A stretch of 64,000 nt of DNA, taken from the NCBI RefSeq assembly GCF_000422345.1, contig NZ_AULP01000002.1, forward strand, positions 484,644-548,643, read 5' to 3'. A model generated the notes under the pieces. It was not told the origin of the DNA. It searched no databases and was given only the letters and a program-made list of their open reading frames with translations. Origin of the DNA: Neomelitea salexigens DSM 19753. GTDB taxonomy: Bacteria; Pseudomonadota; Gammaproteobacteria; Pseudomonadales; Spongiibacteraceae. This document shows, in pieces, positions 27,358 through 38,746 of this stretch; the first letter of the stretch is position 1, and each line of letters starts with the position of its first letter. The translations under genes were made by a program, and so were the position numbers.

Positions 27358-30129
27358 CTAAGGCAGCTCGGGGTATAGCAAACTATCCCCCTCCCAGACC
27401 GAAGGCGGGCGGCACAATGGCAGCGGTGTGTCGCCTGGCAGCAGCCAAATCGGCGCTGAAAACGCCACCGGACGGTTATTATTCGCCGAATCTAACACCC
27501 TAACAAAGGCGTATTTTTTGTTGCTGCCTACGGAAAGCTCACCCTGCAGTTCACCTCCGCTCGCCTCTGCTAGCACGTTATTGCCCGGCCCAACCAACTG
27601 AACCACAGCGCTCGACATGGGCTGGCCATGCAGACTCACCGAGACTCGGTAAGGCAACATGCTGCCTGCCGGTTGACGGATTCTCGCTCCCAGGGTGGCA
27701 TCAGCCACGCGGTAGTCCAAACGCAAGTCACTGTAGTGTTGCGCCACGGCATATATCCGCCTTGCCAACAGCGCCTCTCGCAAATCATCAAGGCTGCGAG
27801 AGCGCGCCCGGATCACGGTTTTAGGTAAGTCGGGGTCACCCCAGTGAATGCCGTGATGGTCTTCTGAACTGATCGGCGCGAGGTGCCAGCCCTTATCCAG
27901 GGCATAACTCAACCAGCTCCCGCCCGGCCCATCGCTATCGTATTCACTGCCCTTGCCAAAAACTTCAATACCGACAACGCGGTAGTCAGCGGTATCGACA
28001 TAGCGAAAATCATTGAATGTAAAAGCCGGGTCACCGCCGGCAAATTCAAAGGCGGATTCCAACGCATCTTCACGGCCGGGGTGATTAAAGCTAAGCAGTC
28101 CATCACTGCCGCCGCCAAATTGCGCAGGATAGGTAAACCACTGCCAGAACAAGGCCATACTCACCGCGTATCCGGGGCCGGTTTTGGCATTGACGATATT
28201 GCGCGAGAAGTAGACATTCGCATGGCCGAATCGGTCCGAGGTCCATTCAAAGCCGCGTATAGCCGTGAAATTATCGGTAGTGGCGGCATTGCTTTGACTC
28301 AGCGTCGCCGCCCACTTGGCCAGTGCATCCTGCGGGCGTTGCTCGTCAACCAAAAACAGGCAGTAGAGGAAGTTTTCAGGTGGGCATTCTGCCCGGCCTA
28401 TGCCCGTGGAGAGGGGAATGCCCAGGTTATCGGAATGGTCAGAGGAGGCAACGAAGTCGTAGCCAAGTTCCTTCACCCGACGATACACATCCGCAGGCTT
28501 GGTTAGCGGCGTGCCGTCAGAGTAGGCGGTGTGCTCGTGCATCGCACCGATGTAATCCTCGAAACTATCCGGATCATACGCGGGGGTGCAGGCATCGGCG
28601 GGTGCCTCCGGGCCAATTTGCTCAAGCACATAGCTTGGCTCGGTAACATCCAGCAGAGCCTCCGCGCAGCCCTCGGCAGAAGGTTGGCGCAAGCATTGGC
28701 GCAGCGACGGGCCGATGAGGTCGCCAAGTATGCAGCCGCTGCTTAACGGGTCTGAACAGGCCAGAAAAGCTTGCGGATCAAGTATCGAAGAAAGCGGGTA
28801 GAGGGGACAACCGGGTTGCAGTGGGTCCATTAAGCACGACAAAGGATCCGGGCTTTGCGCTTCCCGCAGCACCAACTGCAAGCTGCGACGCTCCTCGGTG
28901 TGCGCGCGACCATCGCTCACCTGCCACGCTATTTCAACAAGCACGGGCTCACTGAGCGCTGGAACAATAAAGCTGGCATTGGGCTTGTCGGCATCGCGCA
29001 GGCCCAAACGCACATCGCCGCTCGTTTCGCCCTGCTGCCAAAGTGTTTGCATGGCATCGGCGTCGGCGTCGCTGGCGATGCCACGCAAGAAAACGGTTTC
29101 GCCACTGTAGGCAACACCGGGATCGACCTCAACACGCTCGATTTGAGGGGCCCGATTTGCGACCGGCAACAGATGGATACGAAGGTCGGCGCTGGCACTA
29201 CCGCCGCTATTGTCGGTTGCCGTCAACCTCAGTACCAGGTCTCGTGCCTCACTGGGGTTGGGTGCAACAAAACTTGCCTGCAGGGTGTCAGCCCCATCTA
29301 TCACAAGGTCGTTATCTTCACCCAAGCCCTGCCAACGCACACTGACAATGTCGCCGTCGGGATCAATCGCCGATGCACTAAGGCTCACCCGCTCACGGCC
29401 ACGCGCGTCGAAACTATCGCCTACATCAATAACGGGAAGACGGTTTTGAAACACATTGCGCAACTGGACCGAGGTGTTGTCACTACCGATAAAGCCGCCG
29501 CTATCCCGGGCACTCAGACGAAAGCGCAGGGTGTCATCGTGCTCAACCTGGGGCAGGCGGAGATGCAAGCTGTCTTGGTCACTGGCGCCAATAATCGTGG
29601 CACTCGGTCCCGCCGTTTGCTGCCAGGAAAGGGCTCTGATACTGCGGCCGTTGCGCGCCGTTACCGAGGAATAGAGCGTAATTTCTTCCCCTTCATCAGC
29701 CACTTTATCTGAACCGGCATCCACCCGCGGCGCCATTGCTGTATCGTTAGCCGGCCTTAACTGAATCGAGGTTTCGGCAGATCGGGGCTCCCCGTCGGCA
29801 GCTTGACGCTGAACTCGCACACGAATACTGGCAGGGCCGTTTAGCGCCACGCTGCGGTATTGGAAGCGGTCCTCATCAACCTCGGCGGTTTCCAGCAGGG
29901 GCTGGCCCGAGACCACCGTCCACTGCCACGGCGCAGTCGTCGCGCTATCACTGTTATCCTGTGCTAACAGAATTTGCGTACTTTGTGCGGCGACTTCCGT
30001 TTCGCCGATAATCGTCAGCTCGCTGTTATCAGCGGGCACACTAGTGTTGTCACTGCCCGATGAACTCCCGCCACCACAGGCGCTGAGAATAATACAACAG
30101 GCGATAAAACCGCTTCGAATGGTAAACAC
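27358..30129 (-). CDS. Large lipoprotein with Ig/PKD-like repeats and a PHP/DUF3604-type domain
   Basis: A 923-residue lipoprotein (lipobox ILSAC, C18) with a Gly/Ser-rich linker. Residues about 35-420 form four beta-rich Ig/PKD-like repeats (recurrent ARDSGG, ATDNSGG and SDADADAM segments). A cysteine-rich stretch (about 430-515) is followed by a PHP-type metallohydrolase domain with HEHTAYSDGT at 531-540, SSDHSD at 562-567 and later His motifs (FNHPGRED, SSEDHHG). This resembles DUF3604 proteins, which are poorly characterised. An envelope location, probably the outer membrane, is inferred. It resembles the acylase lipoprotein at 22827 in its N-terminal CGGGSS linker. Substrate unknown. Confidence 0.78.
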   Translation of the reverse strand: MFTIRSGFIACCIILSACGGGSSSGSDNTSVPADNSELTIIGETEVAAQSTQILLAQDNSDSATTAPWQWTVVSGQPLLETAEVDEDRFQYRSVALNGPASIRVRVQRQAADGEPRSAETSIQLRPANDTAMAPRVDAGSDKVADEGEEITLYSSVTARNGRSIRALSWQQTAGPSATIIGASDQDSLHLRLPQVEHDDTLRFRLSARDSGGFIGSDNTSVQLRNVFQNRLPVIDVGDSFDARGRERVSLSASAIDPDGDIVSVRWQGLGEDNDLVIDGADTLQASFVAPNPSEARDLVLRLTATDNSGGSASADLRIHLLPVANRAPQIERVEVDPGVAYSGETVFLRGIASDADADAMQTLWQQGETSGDVRLGLRDADKPNASFIVPALSEPVLVEIAWQVSDGRAHTEERRSLQLVLREAQSPDPLSCLMDPLQPGCPLYPLSSILDPQAFLACSDPLSSGCILGDLIGPSLRQCLRQPSAEGCAEALLDVTEPSYVLEQIGPEAPADACTPAYDPDSFEDYIGAMHEHTAYSDGTPLTKPADVYRRVKELGYDFVASSDHSDNLGIPLSTGIGRAECPPENFLYCLFLVDEQRPQDALAKWAATLSQSNAATTDNFTAIRGFEWTSDRFGHANVYFSRNIVNAKTGPGYAVSMALFWQWFTYPAQFGGGSDGLLSFNHPGREDALESAFEFAGGDPAFTFNDFRYVDTADYRVVGIEVFGKGSEYDSDGPGGSWLSYALDKGWHLAPISSEDHHGIHWGDPDLPKTVIRARSRSLDDLREALLARRIYAVAQHYSDLRLDYRVADATLGARIRQPAGSMLPYRVSVSLHGQPMSSAVVQLVGPGNNVLAEASGGELQGELSVGSNKKYAFVRVLDSANNNRPVAFSAPIWLLPGDTPLPLCRPPSVWEGDSLLYPELP

Positions 30130-30204
30130 GTCGACAAGACCAATCTGTGATAACGGGCAGTGTAGCGCCGCTATGTGACACCGACGTTAAATGTGACAGG
30201 AAAG

Positions 30205-31005
30205 TTACTTCACTCCTCGATGACGGCGAATCAGATCGTAAGCCGCTCTGATTTCCTGAGACTTTTCGGTCGCAATCTTCAGCATATCCTCAGGTACACC
30301 GCGCGCAATGAGCTTGTCTGGGTGGTGCTCACTCATCAGCCGGCGATAGGCCTTCTTCAATTCAGCATTGCTGACATCAGCGCTAACCCCCAGCGCAGTG
30401 TATGCATCCTCTAGGTCACTGTGTTGCTGGCGATGGGCCTGCTCTCGGGAGGAATGTTGATGGTAATTAAAGTGCTGCTGAGCGCGACTCATTTTTAGCA
30501 GTTGCTCAAAGTCTCGCGCGGCAAACCCGAGGAACTGCGCCACTCTGGATAAAACGGCCTCTTCGGCGGCATCTATTTCGCCGTCGGCGATCGCCATTGC
30601 CAGCAACGCCTCTATCAGCATTTGCTTTAACAGCGGCTGAGCAGCGCAGTGTTCCAAAAAGCGGGACACCTCTTCCTCGAGCACAAAGGCGTCGGCGCTA
30701 CCTTCCTTAAACCGCTCTATCGCGCTGCGCCGCCGCTCGCTGCTCAAGCCCAGCTGAGTAAAAATGGCTTCTGCCTGATGAATCTCTCGCTCGCACACAC
30801 GGCCATCGGCTTTAGCGAGATGCCCCATGATGCGAAAGGTGCTGTCAAAAAACGCCTGCTGAAGCAGCTCCCGGCGCGCGGCATAGTTGAAGCCCATCGC
30901 CTGCTTCAGGCCTCGGTCGAAAAAATGCCCAATGGCCAATCCGACCACTGCCAATAGCAGCCCGCCGGTAAAATAGCCGAGTACTGCGCCGATGAGTTTT
31001 CCCAT
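30205..31005 (-). CDS. djlA: Co-chaperone DjlA
   Basis: A 266-residue membrane-anchored J-domain protein that stimulates DnaK. It has an N-terminal glycine-rich membrane segment (GAVLGYFTGGLLLAVVG, about 6-22), a central TerB-like helical domain (about 45-160), and a C-terminal J domain with YTALGVSADVSNAELKKAYR and the essential HPD triad. This arrangement is unique to DjlA. The ATG at 31005 has GGAG about 9 bases upstream and fits the family N-terminus; a GTG at 31020 is less likely. It is divergent from glyQ. Confidence 0.93.
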   Translation of the reverse strand: MGKLIGAVLGYFTGGLLLAVVGLAIGHFFDRGLKQAMGFNYAARRELLQQAFFDSTFRIMGHLAKADGRVCEREIHQAEAIFTQLGLSSERRRSAIERFKEGSADAFVLEEEVSRFLEHCAAQPLLKQMLIEALLAMAIADGEIDAAEEAVLSRVAQFLGFAARDFEQLLKMSRAQQHFNYHQHSSREQAHRQQHSDLEDAYTALGVSADVSNAELKKAYRRLMSEHHPDKLIARGVPEDMLKIATEKSQEIRAAYDLIRRHRGVK

Positions 31006-31146
31006 GCCGTGTTGCTCCACACCACTGTGAACAGGTCCTAGATCATAACAAGTCTATTCCTCGGCCACACGCGTCGCCGCGAGCCACGCAACGCTGTATA
31101 ATCCTCGCTTCTTTTATTCCACGCACAGCGGTAGACGGGGATCACA

Positions 31147-32097
31147 GTGAACCAGGCAGATGTAAGCAGCTTCCAGGGACTCATCCTGAGCCTGCAACAG
31201 TTTTGGGCCAAGCAGGGCTGCGTTGTTTTGCAGCCCCTCGATATGGAAGTCGGCGCAGGCACCTTTCACCCAGCCACATTTTTGCGGGCTATCGGCCCCG
31301 AGAGCTGGAATGCCGCCTATGTGCAGCCATGCCGACGCCCCACCGACGGCCGCTATGGCGAGAACCCTAACCGCCTTCAGCACTACTACCAGTTTCAGGT
31401 AGTCATGAAGCCTTCGCCCGATAATATTCAAGAGCTCTATCTCGACTCGCTGCGCATGCTGGGTATCGATCCAACGGTTCACGACATACGCTTTGTTGAG
31501 GACAACTGGGAGTCGCCGACCCTAGGCGCCTGGGGACTCGGCTGGGAAGTGTGGCTGAACGGCATGGAAGTCACCCAGTTTACCTACTTCCAGCAAGTGG
31601 GCGGTATTGAGTGTTTCCCGGTTACTGGCGAGATCACCTACGGGCTGGAACGTATCGCCATGTACCTGCAGGGCGTGGACAGCATCTATGACCTGGTGTG
31701 GACCGACGGGCCCGAAGGCAAGGTGACCTACGGCGATGTGTTCCACCAAAACGAGGTGGAGATGTCGACCTTTAACTTTGAAGAGGCCGATGTGGAGCAG
31801 CTGTTCAGCAACTTCGACCACTACGAGGCAGAAAGCCAGCGCCTGGTAGAGAAAGGCCTGCCTCTTCCCGCCTATGAGATGGTTATGAAGGCCTCACACG
31901 CCTTTAACTTACTCGACGCTCGCCACGCCATTTCGGTCACCGAGCGCCAGCGCTTTATCTTGCGTGTTCGCGGTTTGGCCCGCGCAGTGGCCCATGCCTA
32001 CGACGAAGCACGGAACCAACTTGACTACCCGCTAGCCAGCGACGAGCGAAAAGCCGTATGGCGCGAACAATTTCGCGCAGACAAAGGAACAGCCTGA
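31147..32097 (+). CDS. glyQ: Glycyl-tRNA synthetase alpha subunit
   Basis: The catalytic class II subunit of the heterotetrameric GlyRS, which charges tRNA-Gly. The 316-residue protein begins with the family segment [18 protein letters not shown] and contains [21 protein letters not shown] (motif 2) and [13 protein letters not shown] (motif 3). Its stop shares a base with the glyS start (TGATG), so the two subunits are translated together. A TATAAT at 31097-31102 may be the -10 of the promoter, with no clear -35. Confidence 0.97.
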   Translation: MNQADVSSFQGLILSLQQFWAKQGCVVLQPLDMEVGAGTFHPATFLRAIGPESWNAAYVQPCRRPTDGRYGENPNRLQHYYQFQVVMKPSPDNIQELYLDSLRMLGIDPTVHDIRFVEDNWESPTLGAWGLGWEVWLNGMEVTQFTYFQQVGGIECFPVTGEITYGLERIAMYLQGVDSIYDLVWTDGPEGKVTYGDVFHQNEVEMSTFNFEEADVEQLFSNFDHYEAESQRLVEKGLPLPAYEMVMKASHAFNLLDARHAISVTERQRFILRVRGLARAVAHAYDEARNQLDYPLASDERKAVWREQFRADKGTA

Positions 32098-34181
32098 TGA
32101 GCAAGCGTGATCTGCTGATAGAGATCGGCACAGAAGAACTCCCCCCGAAGGCACTCAGCAGCCTGTCCGAGGCCTTCACCAACAGCATTACCCAGCAATT
32201 GACCGCTGAGGAACTGAGCTTTGAAGGCGTAGAGGGCTTCGCCTCGCCACGTCGCCTTGCTGTGGTCGTTAGTCAACTCGACGAACAAGCGCCCAGCAAA
32301 GACATAGAAAAGTGGGGGCCGCCTGTCAAAGTCGCCTTTAAGGACGGCCAGGCCACCAAAGCCGCCGAGGCCTTTGCAAAGAGCAATGGTTTGGCACTGG
32401 ATGAGCTGAGCAACTACATCGCCAACGACGGCAAGCAAGACAAGCTGTGCTTCCGCTCTACCGCCGAAGGCAGCCGGGCCAGCGAAAAACTGCCAGGCTT
32501 TATCGACCAGGCTTTGGCATCTCTGCCCATCCCCAAGCGTATGCGCTGGGGTGCAAAGCGTGAGCAGTTTGTGCGCCCAGTTCACTGGGTAAGCGTTATT
32601 TTTGGCGACGAGGTTGTTAGTGGTGAGGTGATGGGTCATCGCATCGGCCGCAGCAGTCGCGGCCACCGCTTTCACAGCGAAGGCGAGCTGCAACTGGGTA
32701 AGCCTGCAGACTACGCGCGCCAGCTTGAAGAAGAAGGTCGTGTTATCGCCGACTTTAGTCGTCGCCGTGAGTTAATTCGCCAACAAGTCACCGAGCAGGG
32801 ACAGCGCCTCGGCGGTGAGGCGGTGATCGACCCGGCACTGCTGGACGAGGTCACCGCACTGGTTGAGTGGCCGGTGGCCTTAGCGGGTAATTTTGAGCAG
32901 CGTTTCTTGCAGGTTCCGGCCGAGGCCTTGGTGTCCTCGATGAAGGAACACCAAAAGTATTTTCACGTGGTAGATGCCAAGGGGGAGTTGCTCCCTCACT
33001 TTATCACGGTGTCCAACATCGAAAGTCGCGAGCCGGAAAAAGTCATCGATGGGAATGAGCGGGTTATTCGCCCACGCCTGAGCGACGCCGCGTTCTTCTT
33101 CGAAACCGACTGTAAAACGTCATTGGCAGAGCGCCGTGAGCGGCTGAAGAAAGTCGTTTTCCAGGAAAAGCTTGGCAGTATTTTTGATAAGACCGAGCGC
33201 GTTGCCGAACTCTCAGCGCTTATTGCCTCGCAATTGAATGTCGACGCCGCGCAGGCGCGCCGTGCCGCCGAGCTTAGCAAAAGCGATCTGGTGTCAGAGA
33301 TGGTGCTGGAATTCGACGATATGCAGGGCATTGCCGGTACCTACTACGCCAAGAACGACGGCGAGCCCGCCGCGGTTGCCCAGGCCATGCAGGAACAGTA
33401 CCTGCCTCGCTTTGCCGGCGATGAATTACCGGCCGGCGATGTCGGCACGGTCGTCGCCCTGGCTGACCGCCTGGACACCATAAGCGGTATTTTCGGCATC
33501 GGCCAACTGCCCACAGGGTCAAAAGATCCCTTTGCCCTGCGCCGCGCGTCACTGGCGGTCATGCGCATTCTGATAGAAAAAGCGTTGGACCTGGATCTGC
33601 GCCCACTGGTCGTCAAAGCCATTGCCCAACACAGCGCGGTGAAGGGCAGCGACGAGCTGGTAGAAAGCATCCTCGGCTACATGTTCGAGCGACTGCGCGC
33701 CTGGTATGACGACAAAGGCGTGGCCAGTGAGATCTTCCTCGCCGTCAATGCCAAAGGCATCAGTCATGCCCTCGACTTTGATCGCCGCGTTAACGCTGTT
33801 CAAGCCTTTACCCAGTTGAAGGAAGCCAGTGCATTGGCCGCCGCCAACAAGCGCGTATCGAATATTCTCGCCAAAGCGGAAGGGGACGTAGCGCCGACCG
33901 TCGACGCGAGCTTATTGCAGGAAGACGCCGAGCAAGCACTACACTCAGCCCTGGGGGCGTGCTCGTCAGAAGCCCTGGCGCTATTTGAATCCGGCGACTA
34001 CACGGCAGGCTTGAAATCATTGGCGGTCTTGCAGGGCCCCGTTGATCGCTTCTTTGACGATGTCATGGTGAACGCCGACGACCCGGCGCTCAAGAATAAC
34101 CGCCTCAGCTTACTCAAACAGCTACAAGCCTTGTTCTTGGAAGTAGCCGATATATCACTGCTGGTGCCTGCTAAAAAATAG
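32097..34181 (+). CDS. glyS: Glycyl-tRNA synthetase beta subunit
   Basis: A 694-residue beta subunit, responsible for tRNA recognition. It starts with the family segment LLIEIGTEELPPKAL and contains GFASPRRLAV, MRWG, FVRPVHW and VSSMKEHQKYF, with the C-terminal anticodon-binding region and an HD-like segment (SDLVSEMVLEFDDMQGI). The ATG at 32097 is fixed by the overlap with the glyQ stop; an upstream in-frame ATG inside glyQ is rejected. Confidence 0.97.
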   Translation: MSKRDLLIEIGTEELPPKALSSLSEAFTNSITQQLTAEELSFEGVEGFASPRRLAVVVSQLDEQAPSKDIEKWGPPVKVAFKDGQATKAAEAFAKSNGLALDELSNYIANDGKQDKLCFRSTAEGSRASEKLPGFIDQALASLPIPKRMRWGAKREQFVRPVHWVSVIFGDEVVSGEVMGHRIGRSSRGHRFHSEGELQLGKPADYARQLEEEGRVIADFSRRRELIRQQVTEQGQRLGGEAVIDPALLDEVTALVEWPVALAGNFEQRFLQVPAEALVSSMKEHQKYFHVVDAKGELLPHFITVSNIESREPEKVIDGNERVIRPRLSDAAFFFETDCKTSLAERRERLKKVVFQEKLGSIFDKTERVAELSALIASQLNVDAAQARRAAELSKSDLVSEMVLEFDDMQGIAGTYYAKNDGEPAAVAQAMQEQYLPRFAGDELPAGDVGTVVALADRLDTISGIFGIGQLPTGSKDPFALRRASLAVMRILIEKALDLDLRPLVVKAIAQHSAVKGSDELVESILGYMFERLRAWYDDKGVASEIFLAVNAKGISHALDFDRRVNAVQAFTQLKEASALAAANKRVSNILAKAEGDVAPTVDASLLQEDAEQALHSALGACSSEALALFESGDYTAGLKSLAVLQGPVDRFFDDVMVNADDPALKNNRLSLLKQLQALFLEVADISLLVPAKK

Positions 34182-34208
34182 CGGGCAAGCGATGCGATGG
34201 GAGCAGGG

Positions 34209-34934
34209 ATGACGTTACCGTACAAAGTGTGGCTCGGGCTGCGCTCGGGGCTGTTTTTTGTAAGCTATGCGCTGATTACGCTGTTTTTTAGCGTTACAGG
34301 TATTGTGTTCACGTGGTTCCTACCCTTCCATGTTCGCGGCCGCTACTTTGTCATTGGCAATGCGCTGATCATCTTTTGTCTGCGGCTAATTTGTGGCGTA
34401 CGCACGCGCGTCGTCGGCGAATTGCCCACGCAGCAGCCCTATGTCGCCCTGGCAAAACACCAAAGCCAGTGGGAAACCTTTTATTTGCAGTGGTTTCTTT
34501 TTCCCGTTACCACCGTGGTTAAAAAAGAGCTACTGTCCGTACCGTTCTTCGGCTGGGCGCTGCGCATGATGAATGCGATCGGCATCGATCGCAGCAACCC
34601 CCGGGCGGCGATGCGCCAAACCATGGAGCAGGGCACTCGACACCTGGCCAATGACTGCAACCTGCTTATCTTCCCAGAGGGAACCCGAGTCCCCCACGGC
34701 GTGCGCGGTAAATACGCTAGGGGAGGGGCAGGCATTGCCGTCAAAGCCGGCGTCCCCATTTTACCCATCGCTCACAACGCCGGAAGGCTGTGGCCACCCA
34801 AAAGCCTGCTTATTCGGCCAGGTACAGTCACGCTGTGGATAGGGGAGCTGATTGACACTCACGACGGTGACCCAAAGGCCCTGGCCGAACAAGCCGCAGA
34901 ATGGATCGAACAACACTGCGATAAAATGCCTTAG
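34209..34934 (+). CDS. 1-acyl-sn-glycerol-3-phosphate acyltransferase-type protein
   Basis: A 241-residue PlsC-family acyltransferase with a strongly hydrophobic N-terminus (about 8-60) that anchors it in the inner membrane. The catalytic block is KHQSQWET, with His spaced as in the H(X)4D/E motif, and the FPEGTR motif is near residue 157. Members transfer acyl groups to lysophosphatidic acid in phospholipid synthesis. GGAG lies about 6 bases before the ATG at 34209. It follows glyS by 27 bases and ends before a shared terminator. The exact acceptor is not known. Confidence 0.88.
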   Translation: MTLPYKVWLGLRSGLFFVSYALITLFFSVTGIVFTWFLPFHVRGRYFVIGNALIIFCLRLICGVRTRVVGELPTQQPYVALAKHQSQWETFYLQWFLFPVTTVVKKELLSVPFFGWALRMMNAIGIDRSNPRAAMRQTMEQGTRHLANDCNLLIFPEGTRVPHGVRGKYARGGAGIAVKAGVPILPIAHNAGRLWPPKSLLIRPGTVTLWIGELIDTHDGDPKALAEQAAEWIEQHCDKMP

Positions 34935-34950
34935 CCGGAATCAACACAAA

Positions 34951-34988
34951 AAAAAGCCCGCGAATCGATGCGACTCGCGGGCTTTTTT
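34951..34988. terminator. Bidirectional terminator between plsC-type gene and gyrB
   Basis: A perfect 9-bp stem (AGCCCGCGA at 34955-34963 with TCGCGGGCT at 34975-34983), preceded by a run of A and followed by a run of T. It therefore works as a rho-independent terminator on both strands. It lies between the convergent acyltransferase and gyrB genes. Confidence 0.9.
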
Positions 34989-34999
34989 AGTGCCTGGGA

Positions 35000-37429
<2,430 letters not shown>

Positions 37430-37500
37430 CTACACACAAGAGCCTTGCCCAGCAGCAAGTCCTTTTTATTTACCTGTCGCCCACACGCCGCTGGCTGAAA

Positions 37501-38640
37501 CTAGGCGTTGGTATAATGTTCCACGTGAAACCTTCTTATTCCTTTCGCGTCACCCAGCCATGCGTCATCCAAATCTGACGCCTCTATGGAGGTCGCAAAA
37601 ACTTGCATATCCATACCTGCGATCACTCCAAATAGAGCAGCGCGGCGCTCTCGATCCAGCTCTGCGGGCAAGTCATCAACTAACAACAACACATCGAGAT
37701 TTTGCCGCCGCATCAAACCGCATTGCGCCAACTTCAGCGCACAAACCAAAGTCTTAATCTGCCCACGCGACAACACTTCAGCCGCGTTAGTACCACCGTA
37801 ACCAAAGCGAATATCTGCTCGATGAGGGCCCACTCGTGTAAATCCTTGCCGCAGGTCTTGCTCTCTGGACTCGTTTAAAAGCCGACGCAACTCCTCTGCG
37901 CCTAAACGGCCTTCGTCATCATCCCAGCCACTGATAAAGCGCATAGTAAAGCGCGAGGCATCCAGAAGATTACTTCCGTCCTGGCCAGACTCACCCTGAA
38001 GCTGGTTAAGGAGACCTACAAACGCCTCCTCGAGCTCAGTAAATTGCGCACGGCGCATAGACGTGATTTTCGCCCCTGTCAGCGCAATTTCGTCTTCCCA
38101 AGGGGAGAGCATTGCATCCGATAGTTTACCACGTCTGAGCAGTGTATTTCGCTGCTTTACCGCTTTTCTATACCTCGACCACTCCTCGTAAAAACCAAGA
38201 TGTTTCACGTGGAACACTGACCAGTCGAGAAACTGCCTGCGCACAGTCGGCGAACCTTCAAACAACTGAAAGCTATCAGGGTTGATCAACTGTACTGGAA
38301 GCAGGCCGGCTAAATCTGCGAAGGACCTGAGTCGCTCACCCGCATATTTAACGAGCAGCGACTTATCTCGCCCCCGCTGAATACCAAGTATCCGACTATC
38401 GTTATGTTCGCCATCAACCAGTGCCCCCCTCACGAGCAGAGAGGGGGCGTCGAAATTCACCACACTATTAATCTTTCGCGAGCGAAATGACCGCGTGAGC
38501 GAGAGCATGTGTATCGCCTCCAGCACAGAGGTTTTGCCACTACCATTCACTCCGTGGATAAAATTAAAGGTAGAGAGGTTACTCAGCTCACAGCGCCGCA
38601 GATTACGAAAATTGGCGATGTGTAATTCACTTAACCGCAT
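37501..38640 (-). CDS. recF: DNA replication and repair protein RecF
   Basis: An SMC-like ATPase that helps load RecA at single-strand gaps. The 379-residue protein has Walker A GVNGSGKTSVLE at 30-41, the signature LSRGQIKTLVCALKLAQ near 303, and a Walker B-like LLLVDDLPAEL near 325. Two parS-like sites lie inside the gene and encode FHVKH (near residue 143) and FHVEH at the C-terminus. A terminator-like hairpin separates it from dnaN, so part of its transcription may start separately. Confidence 0.96.
   Translation of the reverse strand: MRLSELHIANFRNLRRCELSNLSTFNFIHGVNGSGKTSVLEAIHMLSLTRSFRSRKINSVVNFDAPSLLVRGALVDGEHNDSRILGIQRGRDKSLLVKYAGERLRSFADLAGLLPVQLINPDSFQLFEGSPTVRRQFLDWSVFHVKHLGFYEEWSRYRKAVKQRNTLLRRGKLSDAMLSPWEDEIALTGAKITSMRRAQFTELEEAFVGLLNQLQGESGQDGSNLLDASRFTMRFISGWDDDEGRLGAEELRRLLNESREQDLRQGFTRVGPHRADIRFGYGGTNAAEVLSRGQIKTLVCALKLAQCGLMRRQNLDVLLLVDDLPAELDRERRAALFGVIAGMDMQVFATSIEASDLDDAWLGDAKGIRRFHVEHYTNA
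37517..37532. promoter_or_regulatory. parS-like centromere site, 15 of 16 match
   Basis: TGTTCCACGTGAAACC matches the 16-bp chromosomal parS consensus (TGTTNCACGTGAAACA) except at the last base. It lies in the last codons of recF, encoding FHVEH. With the second site at 38201 it would be a loading site for ParB, encoded 17 kb away. Confidence 0.75.
38201..38216. promoter_or_regulatory. parS centromere site, full match
   Basis: TGTTTCACGTGGAACA is a full match to the chromosomal parS palindrome; both arms follow the consensus. It is inside recF and encodes FHVKH. It is about 3.3 kb from the putative oriC and should be bound by ParB to nucleate the partition complex. Confidence 0.9.
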
Positions 38641-38683
38641 CGGGCGTCACAGGTCCGCGAACAGAAAGGGAAGGGCAGAATAC

Positions 38684-38710
38684 AAAAACGGCCACCATCG
38701 CTGGCGGCCG
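38684..38710 (-). terminator. Intrinsic terminator between dnaN and recF
   Basis: Read on the minus strand, CGGCCGCCA (38710-38702) pairs with TGGTGGCCG (38697-38689) in a 9-bp stem with one G-U pair. It closes a GCGA tetraloop, and five T follow. It is placed directly after dnaN in the direction of transcription, so it should lower read-through into recF. Confidence 0.75.
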
Positions 38711-38746
38711 CTATCAAACTCACTAACATCCGTAATTGCCAGCGCC

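Noticed and set aside
27298..27369. Ten-base direct repeat AAGGCAGCTC at 27298 and 27360
   Set aside because: It lies across gene ends, is a single pair and shows no stem or mobile-element context, so it is probably chance.
32025..32693. Long minus-strand open frame over glyQ/glyS (222 codons)
   Set aside because: It lies on conserved genes in a GC-rich region where antisense open frames are common; no start site or domain.
34310..34325. CACGTG-containing sequence in the acyltransferase gene checked as a third parS
   Set aside because: Only the central bases agree with the parS consensus; the outer arms do not.
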